DNA of 42,675 nt, taken from Kribbia dieselivorans NBRC 106261. Its GTDB lineage: Bacteria > Actinomycetota > Actinomycetes > Actinomycetales > Dermatophilaceae. Each line of letters opens with the position of its first letter. The first letter of the stretch is position 1. Shown piece by piece: positions 1 through 8,154 of this stretch. The DNA is taken from NCBI RefSeq assembly GCF_001552435.1, contig NZ_BCRE01000071.1:1-42675 (forward strand), in the 5' to 3' direction. A model generated the notes under the pieces. The model was not told the origin of the DNA. It saw nothing but the letters and a program-made list of their open reading frames with translations, and searched no databases. The position numbers were made by a program, and so were the translations under genes.

Positions 1-16
1 GGTAATACCTCGAACC
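1..16. repeat. Right half of a GGTTCGAGGTATTAC-family palindrome, cut by window edge
   Basis: The bases GTAATACCTCGAACC at 2-16 equal the right arm of the palindromes at 22754-22823 and 38669-38720. The left arm would lie outside the window. It sits downstream of the minus-strand HtrA gene and its own hairpin. The identity of the half-element is seen directly; that a matching left arm exists is inferred. Confidence 0.75.
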
Positions 17-27
17 AGGGGAGACCA

Positions 28-102
28 ACGCTCCCCCGGCCGGGACGTCAAGGGAGGAACGTCCGGCCGAGGGAGCGTCAGCAGCCCGGGGGTGGGGGCT
101 GC
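28..102 (-). terminator. Two consecutive hairpins downstream of the HtrA gene
   Basis: An approximately 20-bp inverted repeat has arms 28-48 and 59-78 with one bulge. A 7-bp stem GCAGCCC/GGGCTGC follows at 81-87 and 96-102. Both lie just past the HtrA stop codon at 120 on the minus strand, as expected for transcription termination of the two-component/HtrA operon. There is no obvious U tract, so this would be a U-poor terminator. Confidence 0.6.
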
Positions 103-119
103 CCTGCACCGCGGTCAGG

Positions 120-1421
120 TCAGCGAGCGGCGAGGGTGGCTGTGATGTCCTGCGTCTTGCCGTTGCGCACGACGGTCAGGGTGACCTTTGAGCCGACGGC
201 CTGCTCACGCACGTGCGCGATCAGGGACGTGGAGTCCTCGACGGACTGGCCGTCGAAGGCGATGACCAGGTCCCCGGTCTTGATGCCGGCATCGGCGGCC
301 GGCGTGTTGTCGACGACCTTGGCGACCTTGGCGCCGGTGCGGTACGCGCCGTCGACCTGCTCGGTGCCGTCGGTGAGGTTGATCCCGAGGTAGGAGTGCT
401 TGGCCGATCCGTTGGCGATGAGCTGGTCGGCGATCATCTTCGCGGAGTTCGCCGGGATGGCGAAGCCGATGCCGATGTTGCCGGACTGGCTGCCGCCGCT
501 TGAACCGAGGGAGGCGATCGAGGAGTTGATGCCGATGAGGCGACCCTGGCTGTCGACGAGCGCACCGCCGGAGTTGCCGGGGTTGATCGCCGCGCTGGTC
601 TGGATCGCGTTGGTGACGACCGCGTCGGACTGCACCTGCGGCCCGAACGGGTTCTGGTTGTTGGACTCCTGCGTGGTCACCGGCCGGTCGAGCGCACTGA
701 CGATGCCGGTGGTCACGGTGCCGGCCAGTCCGAGCGGGTTGCCGACGGCCATGGTCGGATCGCCGACGGCGATCTTGTCGGAGTCGCCGATGGTGATGGG
801 CGTCAGGTCCTTGGGCGGGTTCTTCAGGGTCAGCACCGCGAGGTCGGTCGCCGGGTCGGTGCCCTCGATGCTGGCCTCATACCCACGACCATCGGACAGC
901 GTCACGATGATCCGGCCATTCTGACCTCCGTCGACGACGTGGTTGTTCGTCAGCACGTGGCCGTCCTTGTCGATGATGACGCCCGAGCCCTGACCGCCAC
1001 CCTGGTTGGTGTTGACGGTGATGGCCACGACGCTGGGCGTGACCTTCTTCGCGGTCGCGTTCCAGTTGACCGTGGAGTCGGAGGAGCCGGTGGAGATGGC
1101 CTGGTCGGTGGCCGCTGACGTCGTCGTCGCGGTGACCGACGTGTTCGTACTGGTGTCGTTGGAGTCGGTGGCCGAGACCACGGCCAGTGTGCCGCCGGTG
1201 CCGATGAGGCCGGCGATGACCCCGACCGTCACGAGCTCGGCCAGGCTGCGGCGCCCGGTCTTCTTCTCCTTGGCGGGCTCCTGGGTGGCGTTGTACAGCG
1301 GGGGCTGCGGCGGCGGGGTCTGCCCCGTGCCGGCGGTCGGGGCTCCGGCGGCCGGCGTGGTGGGCATCGACTGGGTCTCGTGCGGGTGGGATTGCGGCAG
1401 TGGCCGGGTCTCGTCGCTCAT
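120..1421 (-). CDS. Membrane-anchored HtrA/DegP-like serine protease with PDZ domain (PepD-like)
   Basis: This is an envelope quality-control protease of family S1C. A proline-rich cytoplasmic tail (1-55) leads to one membrane helix (about 60-84) and a Ser/Thr-rich linker. The trypsin-like domain carries His161 in LTNNHVV, Asp193 in TDLAVL and Ser284 in GNSGGA. A PDZ domain spans about 343-430. All triad residues are present and the length is normal for actinobacterial HtrA. The ATG start at 1421 has AAAGGAG seven bases upstream. It follows the histidine kinase by 39 bases on the same strand, the mprA-mprB-pepD arrangement of mycobacteria. It is therefore probably both a target and a modulator of that envelope-stress system; this role is inferred from gene order. 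Confidence 0.93.
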   Translation of the reverse strand: MSDETRPLPQSHPHETQSMPTTPAAGAPTAGTGQTPPPQPPLYNATQEPAKEKKTGRRSLAELVTVGVIAGLIGTGGTLAVVSATDSNDTSTNTSVTATTTSAATDQAISTGSSDSTVNWNATAKKVTPSVVAITVNTNQGGGQGSGVIIDKDGHVLTNNHVVDGGQNGRIIVTLSDGRGYEASIEGTDPATDLAVLTLKNPPKDLTPITIGDSDKIAVGDPTMAVGNPLGLAGTVTTGIVSALDRPVTTQESNNQNPFGPQVQSDAVVTNAIQTSAAINPGNSGGALVDSQGRLIGINSSIASLGSSGGSQSGNIGIGFAIPANSAKMIADQLIANGSAKHSYLGINLTDGTEQVDGAYRTGAKVAKVVDNTPAADAGIKTGDLVIAFDGQSVEDSTSLIAHVREQAVGSKVTLTVVRNGKTQDITATLAAR

Positions 1422-1460
1422 CGTGGGCTCCTTTGGTGGCGTGACATTGAGTTGACCACG

Positions 1461-2990
1461 TCAGCCTCGGTGGGGGCTGTGGGGATTCTGTGAATCTGCT
1501 GTAGGCAGCGCCACCCGGAAGGTCGCGCCACCGCCTGGCGTCTGGTCGACGCGCACCGTGCCGCCGTGTTGGGCGACGATCGTCGCGACGATGGCGAGCC
1601 CGAGTCCGCTGCCGCCCTTCTGCCGGGAGCGGGCCTTGTCCTCGCGGTAGAAGCGTTCGAAGACCCGCGCGGCCTGCTCGGGCGGAATACCGTGGCCGTG
1701 GTCGCGGACCTCGACGATCGCGTGCCGGGGGGTCGACCCGCGGTGGGCCGCGTTCAGGGGCGCGTGCGACGCTCCGTCGAGGTCGTGCGACAGCCCGACG
1801 GCCACCTCGACCGGCGTGCCCGCGGGCGTGTGCATCAGGGCGTTGTTGACGAGGTTGACGACGACTTGGCGGAGCCGCGAATCGTCACCCGTGACGGGTG
1901 TGGTCACCAGATCTTCATCCAGGGGCACGAGACTGATGTGCCGATCCCGGTCGCGGGCGCGGGCGTCCTGGACGGCGTCGCCGGCGATGACAACGAGATC
2001 GACCTCGGACTTCTCCATGGGGCGTTGACTGTCGAGGCGCGCGAGGAGCAGCAGGTCGTCAACGAGGCTGGTCATGCGGGCCGACTCGCTCTCGATGCGT
2101 GACATCGCGCTGTCCAGGTCGGCCTTCGTCGACACCGCGCCCTGCCGGTACAGCTCGGAGTAGCCGCGCACCGTGGCCAGCGGGGTGCGCAGTTCGTGGC
2201 TGGCGTCGGCGACGAACTGGCGCATGTGCATCTCGCTGGCCTCGCTGCGCGCGAACGATCCCTCGATCTGGCTGAGCATGACGTTGAGGGATTCGGCCAA
2301 CGAGGCGACCTCATCGCCGGAGTCCCGATGGGGGATTCGGCGGGACAGGTCACCTCCGGCGATCGCGGCGGCGGTGTCCTCGATCTGCCGCAGCGGCCGG
2401 AACGCGCGCTGGATGGCGAAGACGCCGATGATGACCGAGGCCAGGGCGATGACCATGCCGATCAGGCCGGTGACGATGAAGAGGCGTTTGACTGTGTCCT
2501 CGGTGGGCTCCAGGGGCACCCCGACGATGAAGATGCCCGGCCCGCCGGAGATAGTGCCGGCGATCATGCGCCACTCGCCGTGACCGTCCTCCGCGGGGAC
2601 GGTGAACGGTTGTGACCCCTGCAACCGCACGTCGTTGGCCGTGATGCTCGGCAGGGCCGGTTTGGAGGCCATGCCCTCGGGCCACCAGGCGCGGGTGGTG
2701 CCGTCGCCGGGCTGGAAGATCACCGCGTACGCCGACGGGACGCGTTGCCCGGCGTCGGGCTGGAGATCCTCGAGGCCCTGGCGCGCGACGGGAGCGGCGG
2801 CCGCACGAAGCTCCGCGTCGACGCGGTTGTGCAGGTCGCGGCTGAGCAGCCCCGCCGAGATGGTCGAGGTGAGCAGCATCGCGATCGTCAGCAGGACGAA
2901 GATGATCGCCAGCAGCCGCGAGCGCAGCGGCATGCGTTCGAGCGCACCGATGATGCGCCGCAACGGGGCCGGTGCGGTTTCGGAGGTCAC
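1461..2990 (-). CDS. Sensor histidine kinase, HAMP-HisKA-HATPase (MprB-like by context)
   Basis: A membrane sensor kinase with TM1 at about 25-48, an extracytoplasmic sensor of about 120 residues, TM2 at about 169-193 and HAMP at about 194-248. The HisKA phospho-acceptor is His265 in DASHELRTP. The ATPase domain shows NLVNNALMHTP, GHGIPPEQAARVFERFYR and GGSGLGLAIV. The GTG start at 2990 lies 10 bases after the response-regulator stop and has no clear ribosome site, so translation may depend on coupling. The partners are the upstream regulator and the downstream HtrA. The stimulus is presumably envelope or protein-folding stress, by analogy with MprAB; the extracytoplasmic domain alone does not reveal it. 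Confidence 0.93.
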   Translation of the reverse strand: MTSETAPAPLRRIIGALERMPLRSRLLAIIFVLLTIAMLLTSTISAGLLSRDLHNRVDAELRAAAAPVARQGLEDLQPDAGQRVPSAYAVIFQPGDGTTRAWWPEGMASKPALPSITANDVRLQGSQPFTVPAEDGHGEWRMIAGTISGGPGIFIVGVPLEPTEDTVKRLFIVTGLIGMVIALASVIIGVFAIQRAFRPLRQIEDTAAAIAGGDLSRRIPHRDSGDEVASLAESLNVMLSQIEGSFARSEASEMHMRQFVADASHELRTPLATVRGYSELYRQGAVSTKADLDSAMSRIESESARMTSLVDDLLLLARLDSQRPMEKSEVDLVVIAGDAVQDARARDRDRHISLVPLDEDLVTTPVTGDDSRLRQVVVNLVNNALMHTPAGTPVEVAVGLSHDLDGASHAPLNAAHRGSTPRHAIVEVRDHGHGIPPEQAARVFERFYREDKARSRQKGGSGLGLAIVATIVAQHGGTVRVDQTPGGGATFRVALPTADSQNPHSPHRG

Positions 2991-3000
2991 CGTGGGGTGA

Positions 3001-3717
3001 TCAGTTGTTGAAGTCGGGTGGCAGGCGCAGCACGTACCCGATGCCGCGCTTGGTGTGGATCAGCGGCGGGCGGCCCTCGGTGTCGATCTTGCGGCGCAGG
3101 TAGGAGATGTAGGACTCGACGATGCCCGGTTCGCCGCGGAAGTCGTAGTCCCACACGTGGTCGAGGATCTGCGCCTTGGACAGCACCCGGTTGGGGTTGA
3201 GCAGCAGGTAGCGCAGCAGCTTGAACTCGGTGGGGGAGACGTCGACGACGCGGCCGCCGACGCGCACCTCGTGGGCCTCCTCGTCGAGTTCGACATCGTG
3301 GAAGCGCAGCTTGGCGGAGTCGTCGACGTCGCCGCGGGTGCGGCGCAGGACGGCGCGGATGCGCGCGACGACCTCTTCGAGGGAGAACGGTTTGGTGATG
3401 TAGTCGTCGCCGCCGACCGTGAGACCCTTGACCTTGTCATCGAGGGAGTCTCGTGCGGTCAGGAAGACGATCGGCGCGGTGACGCCTTCGTTGCGAAGGG
3501 TCGAGGTAACGGAGAACCCGTCGGTGTCGGGGAGCATGATGTCGAGCACGACCAGGTCGACGGGTTCGTGCCGGGCTACGTCCAAGGCCTTTTCGCCATC
3601 TTCGGCGGTGCTGACCTCGAACCCGGCAAAGCGCAGGGACGTGGCCAGTAGGTCACGGATGCTCGGCTCGTCCTCGACGATCAGGAGCTTGGCTTCGGGA
3701 GTGGTTGTGACGCCCAT
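3001..3717 (-). CDS. OmpR/PhoB-family response regulator (MprA-like by context)
   Basis: A 238-residue DNA-binding regulator. The receiver domain has acidic residues Glu15-Asp16, phospho-acceptor Asp59 in VVLDIMLPD and Lys109 in ITKPF. A winged-helix output domain (about 138-235) carries VSPTEFKLLRYLL and VVESYISYLRRKID-type recognition sequence, close to mycobacterial PhoP/TrcR/MprA types. It is the first gene of a three-gene minus-strand operon with the kinase and the HtrA protease. The ATG at 3717 has only a weak ribosome site. The upstream gap 3718-3946 is shared with the divergent DedA gene and holds a palindrome. Family is certain; equivalence to MprA rests on the gene order. Confidence 0.93.
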   Translation of the reverse strand: MGVTTTPEAKLLIVEDEPSIRDLLATSLRFAGFEVSTAEDGEKALDVARHEPVDLVVLDIMLPDTDGFSVTSTLRNEGVTAPIVFLTARDSLDDKVKGLTVGGDDYITKPFSLEEVVARIRAVLRRTRGDVDDSAKLRFHDVELDEEAHEVRVGGRVVDVSPTEFKLLRYLLLNPNRVLSKAQILDHVWDYDFRGEPGIVESYISYLRRKIDTEGRPPLIHTKRGIGYVLRLPPDFNN

Positions 3718-3830
3718 TGCTCAAGTGTGCGCGTGTTGGCTGGGGATTGGCTGGATGCGTCCGGAGGAGTGTGGCCAGATTTGCCCGATGGGGCGTGGTG
3801 GTGCGGTGGATGTGCGTGGCGGTGCTCCTC

Positions 3831-3876
3831 ACGGTCCTTGCGAACGCGCGGATATCGCCGCGTTCGCCAGGACGCG
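3831..3876. repeat. GTCCT-N2-CGAACG-family palindrome, copy 1
   Basis: An imperfect inverted repeat with about 16-nt arms around the 10-nt centre CGGATATCGC. Left arm GTCCTTGCGAACGCG faces right arm CGCGTTCGCCAGGAC with one mismatch. A second copy is at 15608-15650. Unlike most palindromes here it lies between divergent genes, so a terminator role is less obvious at this position. Confidence 0.7.
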
Positions 3877-3946
3877 GGCGAGCGGTCACTGAGGCGACCC
3901 GCCTGATTCACGGCGAACATCCAGCTATCGGGCGCACGATGTTCAG

Positions 3947-4558
3947 GTGAACGCCGCCATCAACTCGGTTCTCGGCGCTCCGGCCTGGATGGTTCTGCTC
4001 GTGGTCGGGCTCATCGTCTTCGCCGAGGACGCCCTTTTCGTCGGTTTCGTCATCCCCGGTGAGACCGCGGCGATCCTCGGTGGTGTCGCCGCGCACCTCG
4101 GCCACGTGCCCCTGCCGGCGGTCATCGTGGTCGTTATCCTTGCGGCGATCCTCGGCGACAGCGTCGGGTATGAGGTGGGGCGGCACTTCGGGCCCCGGTT
4201 GTTGCAGTCGCGGCGGTTGGATCGCCATCGCGCGCGACTGGAGGATGCCCAGGACTTCCTCGCCCGACGCGGGGGGAGCGCGGTGCTGCTGGGTCGGTGG
4301 GTGGCGTTCTTCCGGGCGGTCATGCCGGCCCTGGCCGGGATCGCGCGCATGCCCTACCCGAAGTTCCTCGCGTACAACGCCGTCGGTGGGGCGATCTGGG
4401 GCAGCGTCGTCGTGGTCGCGGGCTACCTGGCCGGAGCGTCGTACGCGCACGTGGAGAAGATCATCGGCCGCGACGCCGCGATCGCCGTGCTGGTCATCGT
4501 GCTGCTCGCGCTGGTGGCTTGGGGCATCCGGCGCGCCGTACGTTCGCGTGCTGCCTGA
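3947..4558 (+). CDS. DedA-family (SNARE-associated) membrane protein
   Basis: A 203-residue multi-pass membrane protein of the DedA/VTT family, whose members act in lipid carrier recycling and membrane homeostasis. Visible signs are the glycine-rich motif GETAAILGGVAA (about 44-55), GDSVGYEVGRHFG, the basic segment around RRLDRHRARLEDAQ, the motif FFRAVMPALAGIARMPY and a final helix. A GTG at 3947 is used. It overlaps the stop of a four-codon ATG frame (ATG TTC AGG TGA at 3939), and no strong ribosome site is seen, so the start is moderately certain. A 30-bp perfect palindrome three bases past the stop probably ends the transcript. The exact transported substrate is unknown. Confidence 0.9.
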   Translation: MNAAINSVLGAPAWMVLLVVGLIVFAEDALFVGFVIPGETAAILGGVAAHLGHVPLPAVIVVVILAAILGDSVGYEVGRHFGPRLLQSRRLDRHRARLEDAQDFLARRGGSAVLLGRWVAFFRAVMPALAGIARMPYPKFLAYNAVGGAIWGSVVVVAGYLAGASYAHVEKIIGRDAAIAVLVIVLLALVAWGIRRAVRSRAA

Positions 4559-4561
4559 ACA

Positions 4562-4629
4562 CCCGCCGAGTGATGGTTTCGCGTGCCCTATAACCCCTCA
4601 TAGGGCACGCGAAACCATCACTCGGCGGG
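4562..4629. repeat. CGAGTGATGGTTTCG-family palindrome, copy 1 (30-bp perfect stem)
   Basis: The arms 4562-4591 and 4600-4629 are exact reverse complements around the 8-nt loop AACCCCTC. The outer 15 bp (CGAGTGATGGTTTCG) recur at 6185-6241, but the inner part differs. It lies directly after the DedA stop and before the ribosome site of the PhoD-like gene, so it could act as a terminator for DedA. No U tract follows. Confidence 0.9.
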
Positions 4630-4665
4630 GCATCGCACACCCCCACGCCATACAAAGGAGTTCCC

Positions 4666-6165
4666 TTGACGCCCCATGACGTCGAATCCCCCGCCGCGGC
4701 GGATGCCCATCAGGTCTCCCGCCGTCACCTCCTCGCCGGAACCGCCGCGGGCGCCGCCCTCGCCCTGCTGCCGGGTGAGATCGCGCACGCCGACGCCCCC
4801 GGAACGTTCGGCGGCCACCCGTTCACCCTCGGTATCGCCTCCGGCGACCCGGACGCCACCTCCGTCGTGCTCTGGACACGGTTGGCCGTGCGACCGCTGG
4901 AGATCGGCGGCGGTCTGGCCCCGCGGAAGTTTCCGGTCCACTGGCAGGTCGCCCACGATGAGCAGTTCGCCCAGATCGTGCGTGAGGGCACGACCTTCGC
5001 CCTCCCCGAGCAGAACCACTCCGTGCATGTGACCGTGGACGGGCTGGAGCCGGACCGCTGGTATTTCTATCGATTCCGGGCAGGGTCGGAGCTCAGCGGA
5101 GTGGGTCGTACGCGGACCCTCCCGGCTCCGGGCGCGCCGACCGCCTCGTTCGCCGTGGCCCAGGTGTCCTGCCAGAACTGGGTCACCGGCTGGTTCACGC
5201 CGTATCGCGATCTCGCTCGTGAGGACCTCGACGTGGCGATCCACCTCGGGGACTACATCTACGAGGGCGCCATCACTGCCGTAGCCCCGCGTCAAGGCAC
5301 CATCGACCTGCCCGCGGAGATCCGCCAGCCGGCGAACACCTTGGAGCGGTACCGCCTGCGCTACGCCCTGTACAAGACCGACCCCGATCTGCAGGCCGCC
5401 CACGCTGCGGTGCCCTTCATCAGCGTCTGGGACGATCACGAGGTCGTCAACGACTACCGCGGCGCCGTCGACCTCGGCACGGCACAACTGGCCCGCCGGG
5501 CTGCCGGCTACCGGGCCTGGTGGGAGAACATGCCCACCCGAATGCCCGCGCCGACCGGTCCGGACATGCGGATCTACCAGCGCTTCGTCGTCGGTGACCT
5601 GCTTCAACTGGACATGCTCGACGGGCGTCAGTACCGGATCGCCGACAACCACCCGACCGTCTCGCGCTTGGGCGACGAGCAGGAGGCCTGGCTCGTCGAC
5701 GGGATTCGCGGCCACGACACACGCTGGAACGTCGTCGCGCTCGGACAGCAGTTGGGCGGGGTGCCGACCAACAGTCCGACACGCAATCGGATTCACCGGG
5801 CGTACCAAGACCGCGGTATCCAGCCGGTGTTCCTCGTCGGCGATATGCACTGGACGATCGTGCAGGACCTGCTCCTGGAGGTGCCCAACGCGGACAGCCC
5901 GGTGATCGGCTCGCAGTTCATGGTCACCTCCATCACCTCCACCGGTGACGGCCCGGGCAACCCGGCCACGAAGGCGGGCTGGCTCAAGAACCCGTGGATC
6001 AAGTACGTCGACGGCTACCGGGGATACATCTCGCTGCGCTACACCCACGCAGGCGTCGACGCGGCTCAGCACAACGTCGACTTCATCACCCGCCCCGATG
6101 CGCCGGGCTGGGTGGCCCAGCGGTTCCACATCGAGGCCGGCCGGCCCGGAGTGCAGTTGGTGTGA
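4666..6165 (+). CDS. Tat-exported PhoD-like alkaline phosphatase/phosphodiesterase
   Basis: A secreted metallophosphatase of the PhoD family (Ca/Fe dependent in studied members), releasing phosphate from mono- or diesters outside the cell. A Tat signal is seen as SRRHLLAG (RR at 19-20) with a hydrophobic core and a cleavage region near AHADAP. The PhoD N-terminal domain covers about 45-140. Catalytic-core motifs are HLGDYIYE, WDDHEVVNDY, LDGRQYR, LGQQ and GDMH. The segment between GQQ and GDMH is short, and the WDGY-type sequence usual in PhoD is not evident. The TTG start at 4666 is chosen because AAAGGAG lies five bases upstream. The gene is flanked on both sides by palindromes of one family. 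Confidence 0.92.
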   Translation: MTPHDVESPAAADAHQVSRRHLLAGTAAGAALALLPGEIAHADAPGTFGGHPFTLGIASGDPDATSVVLWTRLAVRPLEIGGGLAPRKFPVHWQVAHDEQFAQIVREGTTFALPEQNHSVHVTVDGLEPDRWYFYRFRAGSELSGVGRTRTLPAPGAPTASFAVAQVSCQNWVTGWFTPYRDLAREDLDVAIHLGDYIYEGAITAVAPRQGTIDLPAEIRQPANTLERYRLRYALYKTDPDLQAAHAAVPFISVWDDHEVVNDYRGAVDLGTAQLARRAAGYRAWWENMPTRMPAPTGPDMRIYQRFVVGDLLQLDMLDGRQYRIADNHPTVSRLGDEQEAWLVDGIRGHDTRWNVVALGQQLGGVPTNSPTRNRIHRAYQDRGIQPVFLVGDMHWTIVQDLLLEVPNADSPVIGSQFMVTSITSTGDGPGNPATKAGWLKNPWIKYVDGYRGYISLRYTHAGVDAAQHNVDFITRPDAPGWVAQRFHIEAGRPGVQLV

Positions 6166-6184
6166 GCCACCCCGCACCCCTGCG

Positions 6185-6241
6185 CGAGTGATGGTTTCGG
6201 GCCGCCTCCGGAGTCCGGAAGCGGCCCGAAACCATCACTCG
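6185..6241. repeat. CGAGTGATGGTTTCG-family palindrome, copy 2
   Basis: The 21-nt arms 6185-6205 and 6221-6241 are perfect reverse complements. The centre also folds (TCCGG-AGT-CCGGA), giving a stem of about 26 pairs with one mismatch. It lies between the convergent PhoD-like and aminopeptidase-like genes, 9 bases from the latter's stop, an ideal place for a bidirectional terminator. It shares the outer 15 bp with 4562-4629, while inner bases changed together in both arms. Confidence 0.9.
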
Positions 6242-6250
6242 GCGGGTGGG

Positions 6251-7909
6251 TCAGCCCGCGTTCACGGGCGTCGCCGCCGTGATGAGTTCACGCACATCGC
6301 TCGCTCGAGTCACCGAGCTCCGCGCACTCGAGCCGGACGAGGTCGCGCCCGCCGATGCGCCGGCGACCGGCGTCGCGTCCGGCGGCGGCACGGGCTCGCA
6401 CTGCACGTCGGAGGTGTTGCCGCTCAGGCGAGCGGGCAGCGCTCCGGTCAGCAGGTAGGCCGCGATCCGGTCGTCCGTGCACGAGACTCCGGACAGCGAC
6501 CCGGAGTGCGTGGTGCCCCCGACACCCTCGATGAGCACCGACTTCGGGTACCGGCTACGCACCTCGAGCGCACCCGAGTACGGCGTCGCAGCGTCGTTGG
6601 TCTCGGCGATGAGCAGCAGACCGGGGACCTCGGCTCCGTCGACGTTGACCGGCGTGCTCGCCGGGGCCGGCCAGTAGCGACACGGCGCGTTGAACCACAC
6701 GTTGTTCCAGGTCAGGAACGGGTACTGCGCGTGCAGGGCCCAGTTGTCCTTCTTCCAGGTACCCCAGCCCTGCGGCCACTGCACGTCGGTGCATTGGACG
6801 GCGAGGTACATTGCGTACCCGTTGTCCGCACCCGGGCCGGTCGGATCGCCGTACCACTCCTTGGCCGGGGTGAAGTCGCCTCCCACGGCGGCCGCGAAGA
6901 CGTGGGCGAGCGCATCCCAGTCGTAGACGTAGTAGCCCGCGCCGACGAAGACGTCATTCCATTCCGCCGCGCCGAAGTTGCCCTCCGGCCGGTCGGTCAA
7001 CTGCGCCAGGATCGCGTAGTACTTGGCCGTGAGCGCGGCTCCGTTCGTGCCGAGCCCGTAGGCCGCATCGTTGTCGGCGATCCAGTTGAAGTACGTGCGG
7101 ATGTTTCTGTCGAACTGCACGTCCTGGTCGAGGTTGGCGTCGTACCAGACGCGTTCGGGGTTGACGACCCCGTCCCAGACCATGCGCCGCACCCGGTTCG
7201 GGAACATCGTCGAGTAGACCTGCCCGAGATAGGTGCCGTACGAGAATCCGTAGTAGTTGATCTTCTCGGCGCCCAAGGCGGTGCGGATCATGTCCATGTC
7301 CATCGCCGCGTCACGCGTGGTCGTGTGCGTCAGGAGCGCCGAAGCCTGGGCCGAGCGGCAGTCCTGCGCGTAGGTGCGGGTCTTGGCGAACCAGGCCCGC
7401 TCGATCGCCGGAGTGTCGGGCACGTAGGGCGGGCGGCCGGCAGCGGAGTAGTCACCGTCGCAGGTCAGGCTGGGCACGCTGCGGCCGACACCGCGAGGGT
7501 CGAAGCCGATCCAGTCGTACGGTGCCGCGGCCCCGTGGGGCACGATCGAGCCCAGGCGGGACAGACCCAGACCGGAGCCACCCGGTCCGCCGGGGTTGAC
7601 GAGCATGATGCCCTGGGCGTCGCTGTCGGGGGTCGTGTGCCGGATGCGCGAGACGGCGAGTTGGATCGTCGTGCCGTTCGGTTTCGCATAGTCCAGCGGC
7701 ACCGTGACCATGCCGCACTGCGCTCCGGCCCGGCGCAACGATGCCGTCGGACACTCGCCCCATTGGATGTCTGGTGGAGTGAACGTGCTGGTCGTGGCGG
7801 CCGTGCTGGTGGCCGCCGCCACGGTGGGGACGGCTGCGGCGATACCGGGTGTCAGCATGCCTGCACCCAGTAATGCCGCCGAGGCCACCGCGGTGATGAG
7901 TCGCTTCAT
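6251..7909 (-). CDS. Secreted alpha/beta hydrolase, tripeptidyl-aminopeptidase (TAP) type
   Basis: An exported serine peptidase-like hydrolase of 552 residues, related to Streptomyces tripeptidyl aminopeptidases (family S33). It has a Sec signal peptide (1-about 26, ending near IAAAVP). The oxyanion region is NPGGPGGSG (105-113) and the nucleophile is Ser223 in GFSYGTYLG. A TAP-like C-terminal domain carries the acid in AETNDAATP and the histidine in GTTHSGSL. Four or more cysteines suggest disulfides. The ATG at 7909 has GGGAGA a few bases upstream. Divergent from the SGNH esterase. Specificity (N-terminal peptides or esters) cannot be decided from sequence. Confidence 0.9.
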   Translation of the reverse strand: MKRLITAVASAALLGAGMLTPGIAAAVPTVAAATSTAATTSTFTPPDIQWGECPTASLRRAGAQCGMVTVPLDYAKPNGTTIQLAVSRIRHTTPDSDAQGIMLVNPGGPGGSGLGLSRLGSIVPHGAAAPYDWIGFDPRGVGRSVPSLTCDGDYSAAGRPPYVPDTPAIERAWFAKTRTYAQDCRSAQASALLTHTTTRDAAMDMDMIRTALGAEKINYYGFSYGTYLGQVYSTMFPNRVRRMVWDGVVNPERVWYDANLDQDVQFDRNIRTYFNWIADNDAAYGLGTNGAALTAKYYAILAQLTDRPEGNFGAAEWNDVFVGAGYYVYDWDALAHVFAAAVGGDFTPAKEWYGDPTGPGADNGYAMYLAVQCTDVQWPQGWGTWKKDNWALHAQYPFLTWNNVWFNAPCRYWPAPASTPVNVDGAEVPGLLLIAETNDAATPYSGALEVRSRYPKSVLIEGVGGTTHSGSLSGVSCTDDRIAAYLLTGALPARLSGNTSDVQCEPVPPPDATPVAGASAGATSSGSSARSSVTRASDVRELITAATPVNAG

Positions 7910-8154
7910 TGGGATCTCCCTTGTGGTGGGGCGCAGATGCGCGCCACTACCCCTTGTACTCCTCTTCTGCCGCCGGCGGGCAGTTCTGGGCCCAGAGCCA
8001 CTTGTACTCGGCGGTAACAAATTGCCTCAGAACTCTGGTGCACGTGACCGTCTCGTTACACAATGCTGCCTGCCGCCGTTACGGCCGGCCGCGCACGGAC
8101 CCCCCACCGTGCGCGACATCGAGGGAGCAACGACGCTCCCGACCTGGAGGTGAC
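7910..8154. promoter_or_regulatory. Divergent promoter region with direct repeats
   Basis: This 245-base gap separates two divergent genes for secreted hydrolases and must hold both promoters. CTTGTACTC occurs twice (7953-7961 and 8001-8009), a palindrome CTGGGCCCAG lies at about 7986-7995, and a small hairpin GGGAGC-N6-GCTCCC at 8123-8140 would sit in the esterase 5' leader. No confident -35/-10 pair is seen. The repeats could be operators; this is only a suggestion. Confidence 0.4.

Noticed and set aside
4618-6177. Minus-strand frame of 519 codons over the PhoD-like gene
   Set aside because: It mirrors the whole PhoD-like gene, whose motifs, Tat signal and ribosome site are clear.
5945-7873. 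Long plus-strand frame of 642 codons
   Set aside because: It is the complement of the aminopeptidase-like gene, has Arg/Val-rich low-complexity composition, and no family motif; a usual high-GC shadow.
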